A stretch of DNA of 64,000 nt from contig OY829843.1 of assembly GCA_963691885.1 (NCBI GenBank), positions 2,728,001-2,792,000 of the forward strand, given 5' to 3'. Shown here piece by piece: positions 1-7,905 of this stretch. The stretch's first letter is position 1, and every line of letters begins with the position of its first letter. Made by a program: the position numbers and the translations under genes. The notes beneath the pieces are model-generated. The model did no database searches. It was not told the DNA's origin and saw nothing but the letters and a program-made list of their open reading frames with translations. Origin of the DNA: G963691885 sp963691885 (lineage in GTDB: Bacteria > Pseudomonadota > Alphaproteobacteria > UBA8366 > Aestuariispiraceae).

Positions 1-828
1 CAGCATGACTGGGGGACGGCCAATCAACTGGTTCAGATGGCTGGCAGTTTTTTGGAGATTATTGAGGTCGCAAAACCCGATTTATTATTGCCGGAGCAGG
101 ACGGGCATTTCAGTTTTGGCGGCTATATCGACGACATGCTGAAAGATCGTGAAGGCTGCGGCATGTTGGTTTTTGAATCCTCCGATGCGAGGGCAGATCG
201 CGACGAATTCGCGGAAAAAGGCCTGTCGGACTTTGCACCATTTGATTTTGAGCGACTGGCAACCCTGCCGGATGGCGAAAAGGTAACCGTCGGATTCTCC
301 CTTTCCTTCATTGCACCGCCAGAGCTGCCGAATGCCGCCATGTTCGTTTGCCAGCAACATGCACCTCAGCATTTCTGGAAGCCAAACTATCAGATCCATG
401 CGAATGGCGTTCGGAGTGTTGGAGAGGTTGTGATGATTGCGCCGGACCCGGCCCGTCTTGCCGACATCTTCACCGGACTTCAGGGGGAGAAGGCTGCAAC
501 CCTGAGGGACGGCACTTTACATGTCTCGACCGCCCGCGGTGGTATTGCCGTCATGACACGGGACGGGTTTGCAGGCTTGTTTGGAGAGGATGCAGTTCCG
601 AAGGCCCTGCCGGATGGACCTTTCTATGCGGGTATGAGACTGCTTGTCGACGACCTGGGTGCCACCGAATCATGGCTCATCGAGAACGGAGTTTCGGCCA
701 ATTGGAACCGGGCTGGCCTGGTGGTTCCAGCACAGGATTTGTTTAATCTTGCGCTGGCTTTTGTCCAGGGCGTTAAGAATGAACCCGGGGAGGAACCAAT
801 TGCAGTTCTATCCCCGCCAAATGGCTGA
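1..828 (+). CDS. Glyoxalase-like (VOC superfamily) protein, 5' end cut by the window
   Basis: The frame is open from base 1, and residues before the first ATG at 37 (HDWGTANQLVQ) look like the start of a glyoxalase-3 type VOC domain, where an H-GT-N motif precedes a strand reading YLE-L; here it continues as SFLEIIEV. The true start therefore lies left of the window. The 275 visible residues contain two halves typical of VOC folds, the second with a QGEKAATLRDGTL segment. Metal ligands and substrate cannot be assigned. A hairpin terminator follows at 937-963, so it ends its transcription unit. Function beyond the fold is unknown. Confidence 0.7.
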   Translation, partial: QHDWGTANQLVQMAGSFLEIIEVAKPDLLLPEQDGHFSFGGYIDDMLKDREGCGMLVFESSDARADRDEFAEKGLSDFAPFDFERLATLPDGEKVTVGFSLSFIAPPELPNAAMFVCQQHAPQHFWKPNYQIHANGVRSVGEVVMIAPDPARLADIFTGLQGEKAATLRDGTLHVSTARGGIAVMTRDGFAGLFGEDAVPKALPDGPFYAGMRLLVDDLGATESWLIENGVSANWNRAGLVVPAQDLFNLALAFVQGVKNEPGEEPIAVLSPPNG

Positions 829-936
829 AAACTGTAAAAAAACCGTTATTTTTCGCGGTATTCTGAGTCCCTATTTGAGCCCTCAGGGCTTCATTTGTCC
901 CGGAAAAACTTGTACATTAGGAACACGTTTTAAACA

Positions 937-963
937 AAGCGGGATAAATCCCGTTTGATTTTT
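937..963 (+). terminator. Rho-independent terminator after the glyoxalase-like gene
   Basis: Stem AAGCGGG (937-943) and CCCGTTT (950-956) with a six-base loop, one G-T pair, followed by GATTTTT. It lies 110 bases after the stop codon at 828 and is correctly oriented for the plus strand. Confidence 0.65.
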
Positions 964-1064
964 CATGAACCGCCTCGGCAGAAGCCGTACCGTCGGACAA
1001 GATAACGTATTGAACCAGTCGGTTAGCTTTGGGAGGGGCGGGCCTGCGGGCCGTCCAGCATTGT

Positions 1065-1424
1065 ATGACGTCACCCTATCTTTCCAGGCCAAAGCGCTCG
1101 TTGCCGCAAGCATTGCAGGACACGGGTCGGGCCCCTGAAGATATCGGTATTGGTCCGGCCAAGGGTCGGGCCAGGGTTGCTTACGCTGCCACACCGGTTG
1201 GACGGCAGGCCGTGGTTTTTTTCGCTTTTATTCTTCTGATGGTCCTGGGATCTGTTTATGTTCTTGAGCAACGGCAGGATCAGATCGCAGGAGATGTGAT
1301 TATGGATATCATCCCCGCGTCTGGCGGCGGAAGTGCCGTTGGTACAATTGATGTACCCCAGGGTGGCGACCTGCAACCTGTCGTGATGCCTGACGCGCCG
1401 GTTCTGACCGTTCCGTCCAAGTAA
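1065..1424 (+). CDS. Small single-pass membrane protein, unknown function
   Basis: A 119-residue frame with one clear membrane segment at about residues 37-57 (VVFFAFILLMVLGSVYVL), a basic Arg-rich N-terminal side and a Gly/Pro/Val-rich C-terminal tail of about 60 residues, so it probably faces the cytoplasm with its N-terminus. A TTG at 1029 would add 12 residues, but ATG 1065 gives the more natural start; neither has a strong ribosome binding site. It is isolated between the terminator at 937-963 and the convergent sdh terminator. I do not recognise the family. Confidence 0.5.
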   Translation: MTSPYLSRPKRSLPQALQDTGRAPEDIGIGPAKGRARVAYAATPVGRQAVVFFAFILLMVLGSVYVLEQRQDQIAGDVIMDIIPASGGGSAVGTIDVPQGGDLQPVVMPDAPVLTVPSK

Positions 1425-1533
1425 AGGTCAGTCTCGCTGCCCCGACCGGGTTTTACCTAAAGTCTCAATCCGTCTCAGATTCGCACCCGTAATTTGCGCG
1501 GATCGCCTATCCTGAAGATCCCTATGCTGAGAT

Positions 1534-1568
1534 GAAAACCGCCGGCCTGTTTTGCAACAGGACCGGCG
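1534..1568 (-). terminator. Terminator of the sdh operon
   Basis: On the minus strand CGCCGG-T-CCTGTT pairs with AACAGG-CCGGCG (1540-1568) around a GCA/A loop with a single bulged T, followed by GTTTTC. It begins about 24 bases after the sdhB stop codon. Confidence 0.8.
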
Positions 1569-1591
1569 ATGATCAATGTAATGTTCTGACT

Positions 1592-2377
1592 TCAGAACTG
1601 TCTGGCAATCATCAGTTTCTTGATCTCTGCGATTGCTTTCGCCGGGTTCAAGCCCTTGGGACAGGTCTTGGAACAGTTCATGATTGTATGGCAGCGATAG
1701 AGCCGGAAGGGGTCTTCCAACGCATCGAGGCGATCGCCTGTATATTCGTCACGGCTGTCCGCAATCCAGCGATAGGCCTGCAGCAGCACAGCCGGTCCCA
1801 GATAACGTTCCCCGTTCCACCAATAAGACGGGCAGCTGGTTGAACAGCAGAAACAGAGTATGCACTCGTAAAGGCCATCCAGCTTGCGCCGGTCTTCCGG
1901 TGACTGCAGGCGCTCTTTGTCCGGCGGTGGCGGCGACTGCGTCTTCATCCAGGGTTCGATCGACGACAATTGCGCATATACAGTATTCAAGTCGGGGATG
2001 AGATCCTTAACCACCTTCATATGCGGCAGGGGATAGATGTTTACGTCCCCTTTGACGTCGCTGATAAACTTGGTGCAGGCCAGCGTGTTGGTTCCGTCGA
2101 TATTCATCGCGCAGGAGCCACAAATCCCTTCGCGGCAAGAGCGCCTGAATGTTAGCGTCTGATCAACCTCATTCTTGATCTTGATAATCGCATCCAGAAC
2201 CATCGGGCCGCATGCGTCGAGATCAATCTCGTATTTGTCGACGCGGGGATTCTGGCCGTCATCAGGATTCCAACGATAGACGTTGAATGTCTTGACGTTT
2301 GATCCTGCCCCTTCCGGTTTCGGCCAGGTCTTGCCAGTGCCGATTTTTGAATTCGCTGGAAGTGTGAATTCCGCCAT
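1592..2377 (-). CDS. sdhB: Succinate dehydrogenase iron-sulfur subunit
   Basis: Carries electrons from the flavin of SdhA through three Fe-S clusters to ubiquinone in complex II of the inner membrane. The 261-residue length is normal. Cysteine motifs are all visible: the plant-type ferredoxin set CREGICGSCAMN near residue 82 and, in the C-terminal half, CILCFCCSTSC and CHTIMNCSKTCPKGLNP for the 4Fe-4S and 3Fe-4S clusters. The start at 2377 (MAEFTLP) has AAGGA just upstream. It is the last gene of sdhCDAB, 80 bases after sdhA, and is followed by a strong terminator. Confidence 0.97.
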   Translation of the reverse strand: MAEFTLPANSKIGTGKTWPKPEGAGSNVKTFNVYRWNPDDGQNPRVDKYEIDLDACGPMVLDAIIKIKNEVDQTLTFRRSCREGICGSCAMNIDGTNTLACTKFISDVKGDVNIYPLPHMKVVKDLIPDLNTVYAQLSSIEPWMKTQSPPPPDKERLQSPEDRRKLDGLYECILCFCCSTSCPSYWWNGERYLGPAVLLQAYRWIADSRDEYTGDRLDALEDPFRLYRCHTIMNCSKTCPKGLNPAKAIAEIKKLMIARQF

Positions 2378-2457
2378 ATCCTTGGTACTCCCCTATAGGG
2401 CCGCCACCGTAACACTACCCGGCGGTCTGCGGCCCTGTTTACAACATTACAATAGAC

Positions 2458-4251
2458 TCAGTATACGCGCGCTTTAGGCGGGAAGGACTGAACCTCATTC
2501 GTCATCGGCTGCATGATCACCTCGCGGGTATCGGTCTTGACTTCACCCTTCTGGTTGATCCAACCCAAAGAATGGTGCATCCAGTTCTCGTCATCCCGGT
2601 CGGGATAGTCGTCTCTGGCCTGCGCACCGCGCGATTCCTGACGCTCCTCCGCACAGACGATGGTCAGCATCGCTTGTTCAATCAGGTTTTCGAATTCAAG
2701 TGCTTCAACAAGATCCGAGTTCCAGATCATTGAACTGTCAGAGACCCGCAGATCATCCTTGCCGGACCAGACCTTGCGCATTTTACCGATGCCTTCGTCG
2801 AGCGAATCCTGTGTGCGGAATACAGCACAATGGGATTGCATTGCGCGTTGCATGTCATTGCGCAGTTCCGCTGTTGGTGTTCCACCGGTTGCGTGACGTG
2901 CCTTGTCCAGGCGCGCCAGTGATTCTTCGCCCGCATCGCTTGGCAGCGGTGCGTGATTGGCTTCTTTGTTGACAATATCGGCACAACGCAGAGCCGTCGC
3001 ACGACCGAATACCACCAGATCCAACAGTGAGTTTGATCCAAGACGGTTCGCACCATGTACGGAGACGCAAGCTGCTTCGCCAGCCGCCATCAGGCCTGGT
3101 ACCACAGTGTTGGCATCGCCGTTTACCTTGGTCAGCACTTCACCATGATAGTTGGTCGGAATACCGCCCATATTGTAATGGCATGTCGGCACGACCGGGA
3201 TCGGTTCTTTTGAAACGTCAACACCGGCGAAGATTTTGGCCGACTCCGCAATACCAGGCAGGCGTTCTTCAATGATCGCCGGATCGAGATGTTCAATATG
3301 CAGGTGGATATGGTCGCTCTCTGCGCCGACGCCGCGGCCTTCAAGAATTTCCATCGTCATCGAACGGCTGACCACATCGCGTGAGGCCAGGTCCTTCGCC
3401 GAGGGTGCATAACGCTCCATAAAGCGCTCACCCTCAGAGTTGGTGAGGTAGCCGCCTTCACCACGAACACCCTCGGTGATCAGACAGCCGGCGCCATAGA
3501 TGCCGGTCGGGTGGAATTGTACGAATTCCATATCCTGTAGCGGCAATCCGGCGCGGGCCACCATGCCACCGCCATCACCTGTACAGGTATGGGCAGAAGT
3601 GGCTGAGAAATAGACGCGTCCATACCCGCCGGTGGCCAGGATCACCATTTTCGCGCGGAAGCGATGGATGGTGCCGTCATCCAGGTTCCAGGCCATGACG
3701 CCGCGACAGGCGCCTTCCTCGTCCATGATCAGATCCATCGCGAAATATTCGATGAAGAATTCCGCCTGATGTTTCAGGGACTGCTGGTAAAGCGTGTGCA
3801 GAATGGCATGGCCGGTGCGGTCGGCGGCTGCACAGGTGCGCTGAGCCGGTGGACCTTCGCCATATTCGGTGGTCATGCCGCCGAACGGCCGCTGATAGAT
3901 CTTTCCGGCCTCTGTACGGCTGAAAGGAACACCGTAATGCTCCAACTCGATAATCGCCGGGCCCGCTTCGCGAACCATATATTCGATCGCGTCCTGATCA
4001 CCCAGCCAGTCCGACCCTTTCACGGTGTCGTACATATGCCAGCGCCAGTCATCCGGCCCCATATTTCCCAGTGAGGCAGAGATACCGCCCTGGGCAGCTA
4101 CCGTGTGACTGCGGGTCGGGAAGACCTTTGTCAGACAGGCTGTTTTCAGACCCTGCTCGGCCAAACCAAAGGTGGCGCGCAAACCGGCACCACCGGCGCC
4201 AACGACGACCACGTCATAACTATGATCTGTAATCGGATAAGCTTCGGGCAT
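2458..4251 (-). CDS. sdhA: Succinate dehydrogenase flavoprotein subunit
   Basis: Oxidises succinate to fumarate with covalently bound FAD. The 597-residue protein has the FAD-binding GAGGAGLRA motif near residue 20, the flavinylation region SHTVAAQGGISA, and the substrate-site motif HPTGIYGAGCLITEG with RGEGG. The ORF could begin at a TTG at 4260, but GGAGG sits eight to nine bases before the ATG at 4251, so that start is chosen; it lies five bases after the sdhD stop codon, which indicates translational coupling. Confidence 0.97.
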   Translation of the reverse strand: MPEAYPITDHSYDVVVVGAGGAGLRATFGLAEQGLKTACLTKVFPTRSHTVAAQGGISASLGNMGPDDWRWHMYDTVKGSDWLGDQDAIEYMVREAGPAIIELEHYGVPFSRTEAGKIYQRPFGGMTTEYGEGPPAQRTCAAADRTGHAILHTLYQQSLKHQAEFFIEYFAMDLIMDEEGACRGVMAWNLDDGTIHRFRAKMVILATGGYGRVYFSATSAHTCTGDGGGMVARAGLPLQDMEFVQFHPTGIYGAGCLITEGVRGEGGYLTNSEGERFMERYAPSAKDLASRDVVSRSMTMEILEGRGVGAESDHIHLHIEHLDPAIIEERLPGIAESAKIFAGVDVSKEPIPVVPTCHYNMGGIPTNYHGEVLTKVNGDANTVVPGLMAAGEAACVSVHGANRLGSNSLLDLVVFGRATALRCADIVNKEANHAPLPSDAGEESLARLDKARHATGGTPTAELRNDMQRAMQSHCAVFRTQDSLDEGIGKMRKVWSGKDDLRVSDSSMIWNSDLVEALEFENLIEQAMLTIVCAEERQESRGAQARDDYPDRDDENWMHHSLGWINQKGEVKTDTREVIMQPMTNEVQSFPPKARVY

Positions 4252-4256
4252 AGTCT

Positions 4257-4637
4257 TCAACCTCCAAACGCGACGCGCAGAACGGCATAGGCACAGGCCA
4301 CACCGAGAAGGGCGCTCGCAAATTTAAAAAGCAGCAGCATAGCAATTTTGCTGCCTTCGCCACGTATGTAATCTTCTACGACCACCTGAACACCCAGTTG
4401 CAGGTGGTGGAATGTCGCAGCAATCAACAAAATCAGAAGGATAGTGTTCAGCGGTGCGGCGACCCAGGCGGCAACAGCAGCATAATCGGACCCGGCCAAC
4501 ATCGCGACACTGATCGCGAACCAAAGGGTGAGGGGCAATAAGGCGATCGCCGTCAGGCGTTGGGCCCACCAATGATGGGTGCCGTCTTTTGCCGATCCAA
4601 GGCCACGAACGCGGGAAAGCGGTGTGTTCAAGCTCAT
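4257..4637 (-). CDS. sdhD: Succinate dehydrogenase hydrophobic membrane anchor
   Basis: Second membrane anchor of complex II, 126 residues with three membrane segments and the expected histidine-containing region TFHHLQLGVQVVVEDYI, which contributes to heme b and quinone binding in this family. AGAGGAG precedes the ATG. It follows sdhC by 12 bases and ends just before sdhA. Sequence identity in this family is low, so the call rests on topology plus operon position. Confidence 0.9.
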   Translation of the reverse strand: MSLNTPLSRVRGLGSAKDGTHHWWAQRLTAIALLPLTLWFAISVAMLAGSDYAAVAAWVAAPLNTILLILLIAATFHHLQLGVQVVVEDYIRGEGSKIAMLLLFKFASALLGVACAYAVLRVAFGG

Positions 4638-4649
4638 AACGCGCTCCTC

Positions 4650-5036
4650 TTACATTGCGGTGTAGGCGATCGCCCACACCACCACTGTTGCGACAACGGC
4701 AAAACCGATCACTGTGTGGCCGGATTTTGCGGCGGCTTCCAGCTCAAATCCCTTGCCAGCGTCCCAGAAAAGATGACGGACACCATTGCCGAAATGATAG
4801 AACAGGGCACCAGTCCATCCGAACAGGATCAAACGACCGATGATTGTGCCGGAAAAATCCTGAACAACGGCAAAACTCTCAGGGCCCATGGCGAGCGCCA
4901 CCAGCCACCAGGTCATGTAGAGCGTGCCGACCGACAGCGCGATGCCGGTGGCGCGATGGAGAATCGAATACGCCATCGTCCATTCCCAGCGATAAACCTG
5001 TAAATGGGGTGATAGGGGTCTGTTATCGGTACTCAT
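4650..5036 (-). CDS. sdhC: Succinate dehydrogenase cytochrome b556 subunit
   Basis: First membrane anchor of complex II, 128 residues. The N-terminus RPLSPHLQVYRW and the following SILHRATGIALSVG, with the conserved Ser and Arg near the quinone site and the heme-ligand region LFYHFGNGVRHLFWD, are diagnostic. Three membrane segments are visible. First gene of the sdh operon; GGGAG lies about nine bases before the ATG, and a GC hairpin sits in the leader at 5068-5090. Confidence 0.95.
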   Translation of the reverse strand: MSTDNRPLSPHLQVYRWEWTMAYSILHRATGIALSVGTLYMTWWLVALAMGPESFAVVQDFSGTIIGRLILFGWTGALFYHFGNGVRHLFWDAGKGFELEAAAKSGHTVIGFAVVATVVVWAIAYTAM

Positions 5037-5067
5037 CTTCGTTATCTCCCGCCGCTAACGCGCCAAA

Positions 5068-5090
5068 TGCCCCCCGTAGGGCCGGGGGCA
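5068..5090 (-). promoter_or_regulatory. Stem-loop in the sdh leader
   Basis: TGCCCCC (5068-5074) and GGGGGCA (5084-5090) pair perfectly with a nine-base loop, 32 bases upstream of the sdhC start. No T run follows on either strand, so it is not an ordinary terminator; a role in mRNA stability or control of sdhC translation is possible but unproven. Confidence 0.4.
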
Positions 5091-5099
5091 GAAACCGAT

Positions 5100-5876
5100 C
5101 CAGTTCTAACGCTGCGCAATATATGACCAAATACGCATAGGATGTGTCTATTTTTAAGACTTTATCCTGTTTCTGTACAGTAGTGGACCTCAGCATTTAG
5201 TCAAAAAATGATTCCCGGCGTTTGATCCAGTTCTGTGTAAAAGCTGTTTTTCGAATAAGCGACTGCGATAAACGGGTTGTCGGTGGTGTCTTCATTCAAA
5301 ACGCTGGAACGGTTTGGGGTTTGGCCGTTTTGTGAATAAATCTGTGGATTATCTGTTCATCAATTGTGAAGTAAATCATTGATTATGCACAGATTTTTTC
5401 GATTTTTGATGTGCTTTTAGTAGACAGAATGGGCCCTTCGGTCAACACTTGAATGGCGCACTGCACATCTGAATTGAGGCTTCGACCGGGCGGTATGTAC
5501 CCCATCGGCTCCGAGGGTCTCTTGGAGGGATGGGGATTACCGTCAGGCTCGGGCGCTTGCCAGGGTGGCCAGGACACTGTCGGTGGTTTGTTGGGAATCA
5601 CTTCCCAGGCATGCGCGGACCGCCAGCCTTGATCGGCCGGGTCTTGTGGCAAAACGTCGCTGAGATTGCAGGTCGGGTTGAGGCGAAACGGATAGAGGAC
5701 GTGTCGGGTGTTTTCCTGCGTCTCCCGCAGGATCGCTGGGATTTTCGGGTCGCTCCCTTTTCTGGGGGTGGGTTTGATGGCCCAGACCCCGGCACGCCTT
5801 CATTTTTCCCGGATAATATGCCATTCGATTGATTCAGGTCAGAGCGTCGGGTCTGCAATTCGGCCAGATTTTGCCT
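5100..5876. other. Long intergenic region without a clear gene; DnaA-box-like sequences
   Basis: Upstream of sdhC there are about 840 bases without a convincing gene. Part 5220-5420 is AT-rich and holds three DnaA-box-like nonamers: TGTGAATAA (5331-5339), TGTGGATTA (5343-5351) and TTATGCACA (5383-5391). Part 5420-5860 is GC-rich and open on both strands in exactly complementary codon registers (plus 5530-5832, minus from about 5799 down to 5383). Neither has a well-placed ribosome binding site with a usual start codon, so no gene is called. The sdh promoter must lie in the sdhC-proximal part, but I could not assign it. Confidence 0.35.
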
Positions 5877-6008
5877 ATGATACTGCTTCTGATCACTGGC
5901 TGTCTTGTGGCGTTTATCCTGTTTCGGCCCGGTTTCGCCGCACGCAGCAGCATTTGTGCATGTGGTTGTGGGGGACGGGCCCTTTTGGACGATGAGGAAC
6001 GGATTTAA
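5877..6008 (+). CDS. Tiny Cys-rich membrane peptide (43 residues)
   Basis: ATG at 5877 opens 43 codons ending in TAA at 6006-6008. The first 16 residues form a hydrophobic helix (LLLITGCLVAFILF), followed by a short basic stretch and the motif CACGCGG, then an acidic tail DDEERI. Membrane helix plus clustered cysteines is not what a random frame normally gives. There is no strong ribosome binding site, and it stands just beyond a convergent transporter gene. The cysteines could bind a metal; that is inference. Confidence 0.4.
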   Translation: MILLLITGCLVAFILFRPGFAARSSICACGCGGRALLDDEERI

Positions 6009-6023
6009 GCCCTGCTGACCCCG

Positions 6024-6917
6024 CTACCTTTTGCGAGATGCGGCGAGGCGTTCCCGCCAGCCGAGGATCAAGGCGCCTGCGACAATAAGGATACCGCCAA
6101 TGCTGGAGAGCAGGTCCGGTATTTCGTCGAACAGGATAGCCCCGTAAAGGGTCGCATAGAGCAGTGTTGTGTAGATGAAGGGCGCAATGAAATTTGCCTC
6201 ACCCATCCGCATGCCGTTGAGAAAGAGCACCTGACCGGAAACCATTATCACACCGATGGATGCCATCAGGACAAGTTGCGTCGCGTCGGGTGGTGTCCAG
6301 ACAAAGAACATCGCGATGCCGGAGATGACGGCCCCCATACCGTTATTGATAAAGAGGATCCGCAAAAGGGGTTCGGTCCCGGTTAGGCGTTTTATAAAGA
6401 TCAGTTCTGCCCCCATCATAACAGCGGCAAGCATGGCAATCAGGGCGGCGGGCTGAAACGCCTCTGTCCCTGGTTGGGTCAACACAATTACACCGAAGAA
6501 TGAAACCCCAGCGGCCCCCCAACGCCAGGGTCCAACCTTCTCGCCCAGAAAGAGGATTGCCAGAACCATGGTGAAAATCGGGTTCAGAAAGCTGATGGCT
6601 GTGGCCTCCGCCAGCGGCATCAGCGTCACGGCGGCAAACATGGCTGAAACGCCGGACCAGCCGGTAAAGCTTCTCCCGAAATGCAGGCCCCATTGGCTGC
6701 CCTTAAAGCATGGGCGCAAAAATAGAACGAACGGTATCAAGACCACAAAGGCGAAGAAGAATCGCCCAAAGGAGATTTGCAGCGGATGCAACAATATAGT
6801 CCCGGTTTCGCCCGTGGATGTGTCGCTGCCTAGCATTTTGGCAATGACCCCTGTCGCGGCAAAGAACGCACAGGATACGATGATGATCAGGGCGCCGCGA
6901 AGGTTTTGATTGTTCAC
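6024..6917 (-). CDS. DMT-superfamily (EamA) transporter
   Basis: About 297 residues with ten predicted membrane segments arranged as two EamA halves (residues ~10-150 and ~160-290), the plan of drug/metabolite exporters; substrate unknown. A TTG at 6932 would overlap the upstream gene; the GTG at 6917, four bases after that gene's stop, is a more natural start, though its ribosome binding site is weak. It is co-transcribed with the CoA-ester lyase at 6922-7797, so it may export or import a related organic acid, but this is speculative. Confidence 0.85.
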   Translation of the reverse strand: MNNQNLRGALIIIVSCAFFAATGVIAKMLGSDTSTGETGTILLHPLQISFGRFFFAFVVLIPFVLFLRPCFKGSQWGLHFGRSFTGWSGVSAMFAAVTLMPLAEATAISFLNPIFTMVLAILFLGEKVGPWRWGAAGVSFFGVIVLTQPGTEAFQPAALIAMLAAVMMGAELIFIKRLTGTEPLLRILFINNGMGAVISGIAMFFVWTPPDATQLVLMASIGVIMVSGQVLFLNGMRMGEANFIAPFIYTTLLYATLYGAILFDEIPDLLSSIGGILIVAGALILGWRERLAASRKR

Positions 6918-6921
6918 CGCA

Positions 6922-7797
6922 CTAGCTTTCAAGCGCGCTGATCATATCCGCCAGGGCCAGGACCCGCCGCGCGTTTTCAACATGCAGGTTCTCAACCAGT
7001 TTCCCGTTGAGCACGATGACTCCCTTGCCTTGCTCCGCAGCATCTTCAAAAGCGGCGATAATCGCACGGGATTGGTCCAGCTCGTCGGCACTCGGGGCGA
7101 AGATCGTGTTGGCAGTCTCGATTGTCTTTGGATGGATAAGGGTCTTGCCGTCAAACCCCAGTTCAAGACCCTGCTGGCAGGACTCCGCGAAGCCTTCACT
7201 GTCAGAGAGATCAAGATAGACGCCATCCAGAATGGCGAGGCCATAGGCCCGCGCGGCCAGAACCGACAGGTTCAGACTGCTCATAAAGGGCAATCTTGAT
7301 GGTGTGTGCAGGCAATGCAGATCTTTGGCCAGGTCCGAGGTGCCCATTACAAACCCGGCCAGACGTGGGGTTGAGGCCGCAATGTCTTTAATGTGCAGAA
7401 TAGCCATTGGGGTTTCGATCATGCACCAGAGGGTGAGCTCTTCAGGTGCACCATTGGCGTCGAGAATTTCCTGCGCGGCTTTGACATCTGCACCAGAGTC
7501 GACTTTCGGCAGAAGAATGCCATGCGCCCCAGTATTGGCCATCTCGACCAAGTCCTGCTTCCCCCAATCCGTCTCGTGATGGTTCACCCTAATAAGGATT
7601 TCCCGATTGCCGTAACCGCCTTCACTTAACGCCTCTTGGATGTTCTTGCGGGCCAATTCCTTTGCTTCCGGTGCTACGGCGTCTTCAAGGTCGAGGATCA
7701 GGACATCTGCGGGTAAGCTGCGGCCCTTGTCCAAAGCCCGTTCGTTGGAACCAGGCATATAAAGGACGGAACGGCGGGGGCGAACTGGTGCGGTCAT
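6922..7797 (-). CDS. HpcH/HpaI-type CoA-ester lyase (citrate lyase beta / malyl-CoA lyase-like)
   Basis: 291 residues of the citrate lyase beta-subunit family of TIM-barrel enzymes that cleave or hydrolyse 3-hydroxyacyl-CoA esters such as malyl-CoA or citramalyl-CoA. Family marks: N-terminal RRSVLYMPGSNERAL, the metal-binding LDLEDAVAPEAK, IETPMAIL with the catalytic Glu, and GTSDLAKDL. The last of these resembles the G-x-SDL-A loop of the family, and GKTLIHPKTIE is the usual C-terminal motif. GAGGG precedes the ATG. No citrate lyase alpha or gamma subunit is near, so it acts alone; the exact substrate cannot be read from sequence. Confidence 0.9.
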   Translation of the reverse strand: MTAPVRPRRSVLYMPGSNERALDKGRSLPADVLILDLEDAVAPEAKELARKNIQEALSEGGYGNREILIRVNHHETDWGKQDLVEMANTGAHGILLPKVDSGADVKAAQEILDANGAPEELTLWCMIETPMAILHIKDIAASTPRLAGFVMGTSDLAKDLHCLHTPSRLPFMSSLNLSVLAARAYGLAILDGVYLDLSDSEGFAESCQQGLELGFDGKTLIHPKTIETANTIFAPSADELDQSRAIIAAFEDAAEQGKGVIVLNGKLVENLHVENARRVLALADMISALES

Positions 7798-7905
7798 TTT
7801 ACCCTCTTTTGGCTTTCAGAGCGGTGGCCGTCGTGGCCCCGGGCGGCTGACTATACGCCTCGCATCAGCCTTGCCAAGCTTTGGCGCGAGATGCTACGGG
7901 GATTC

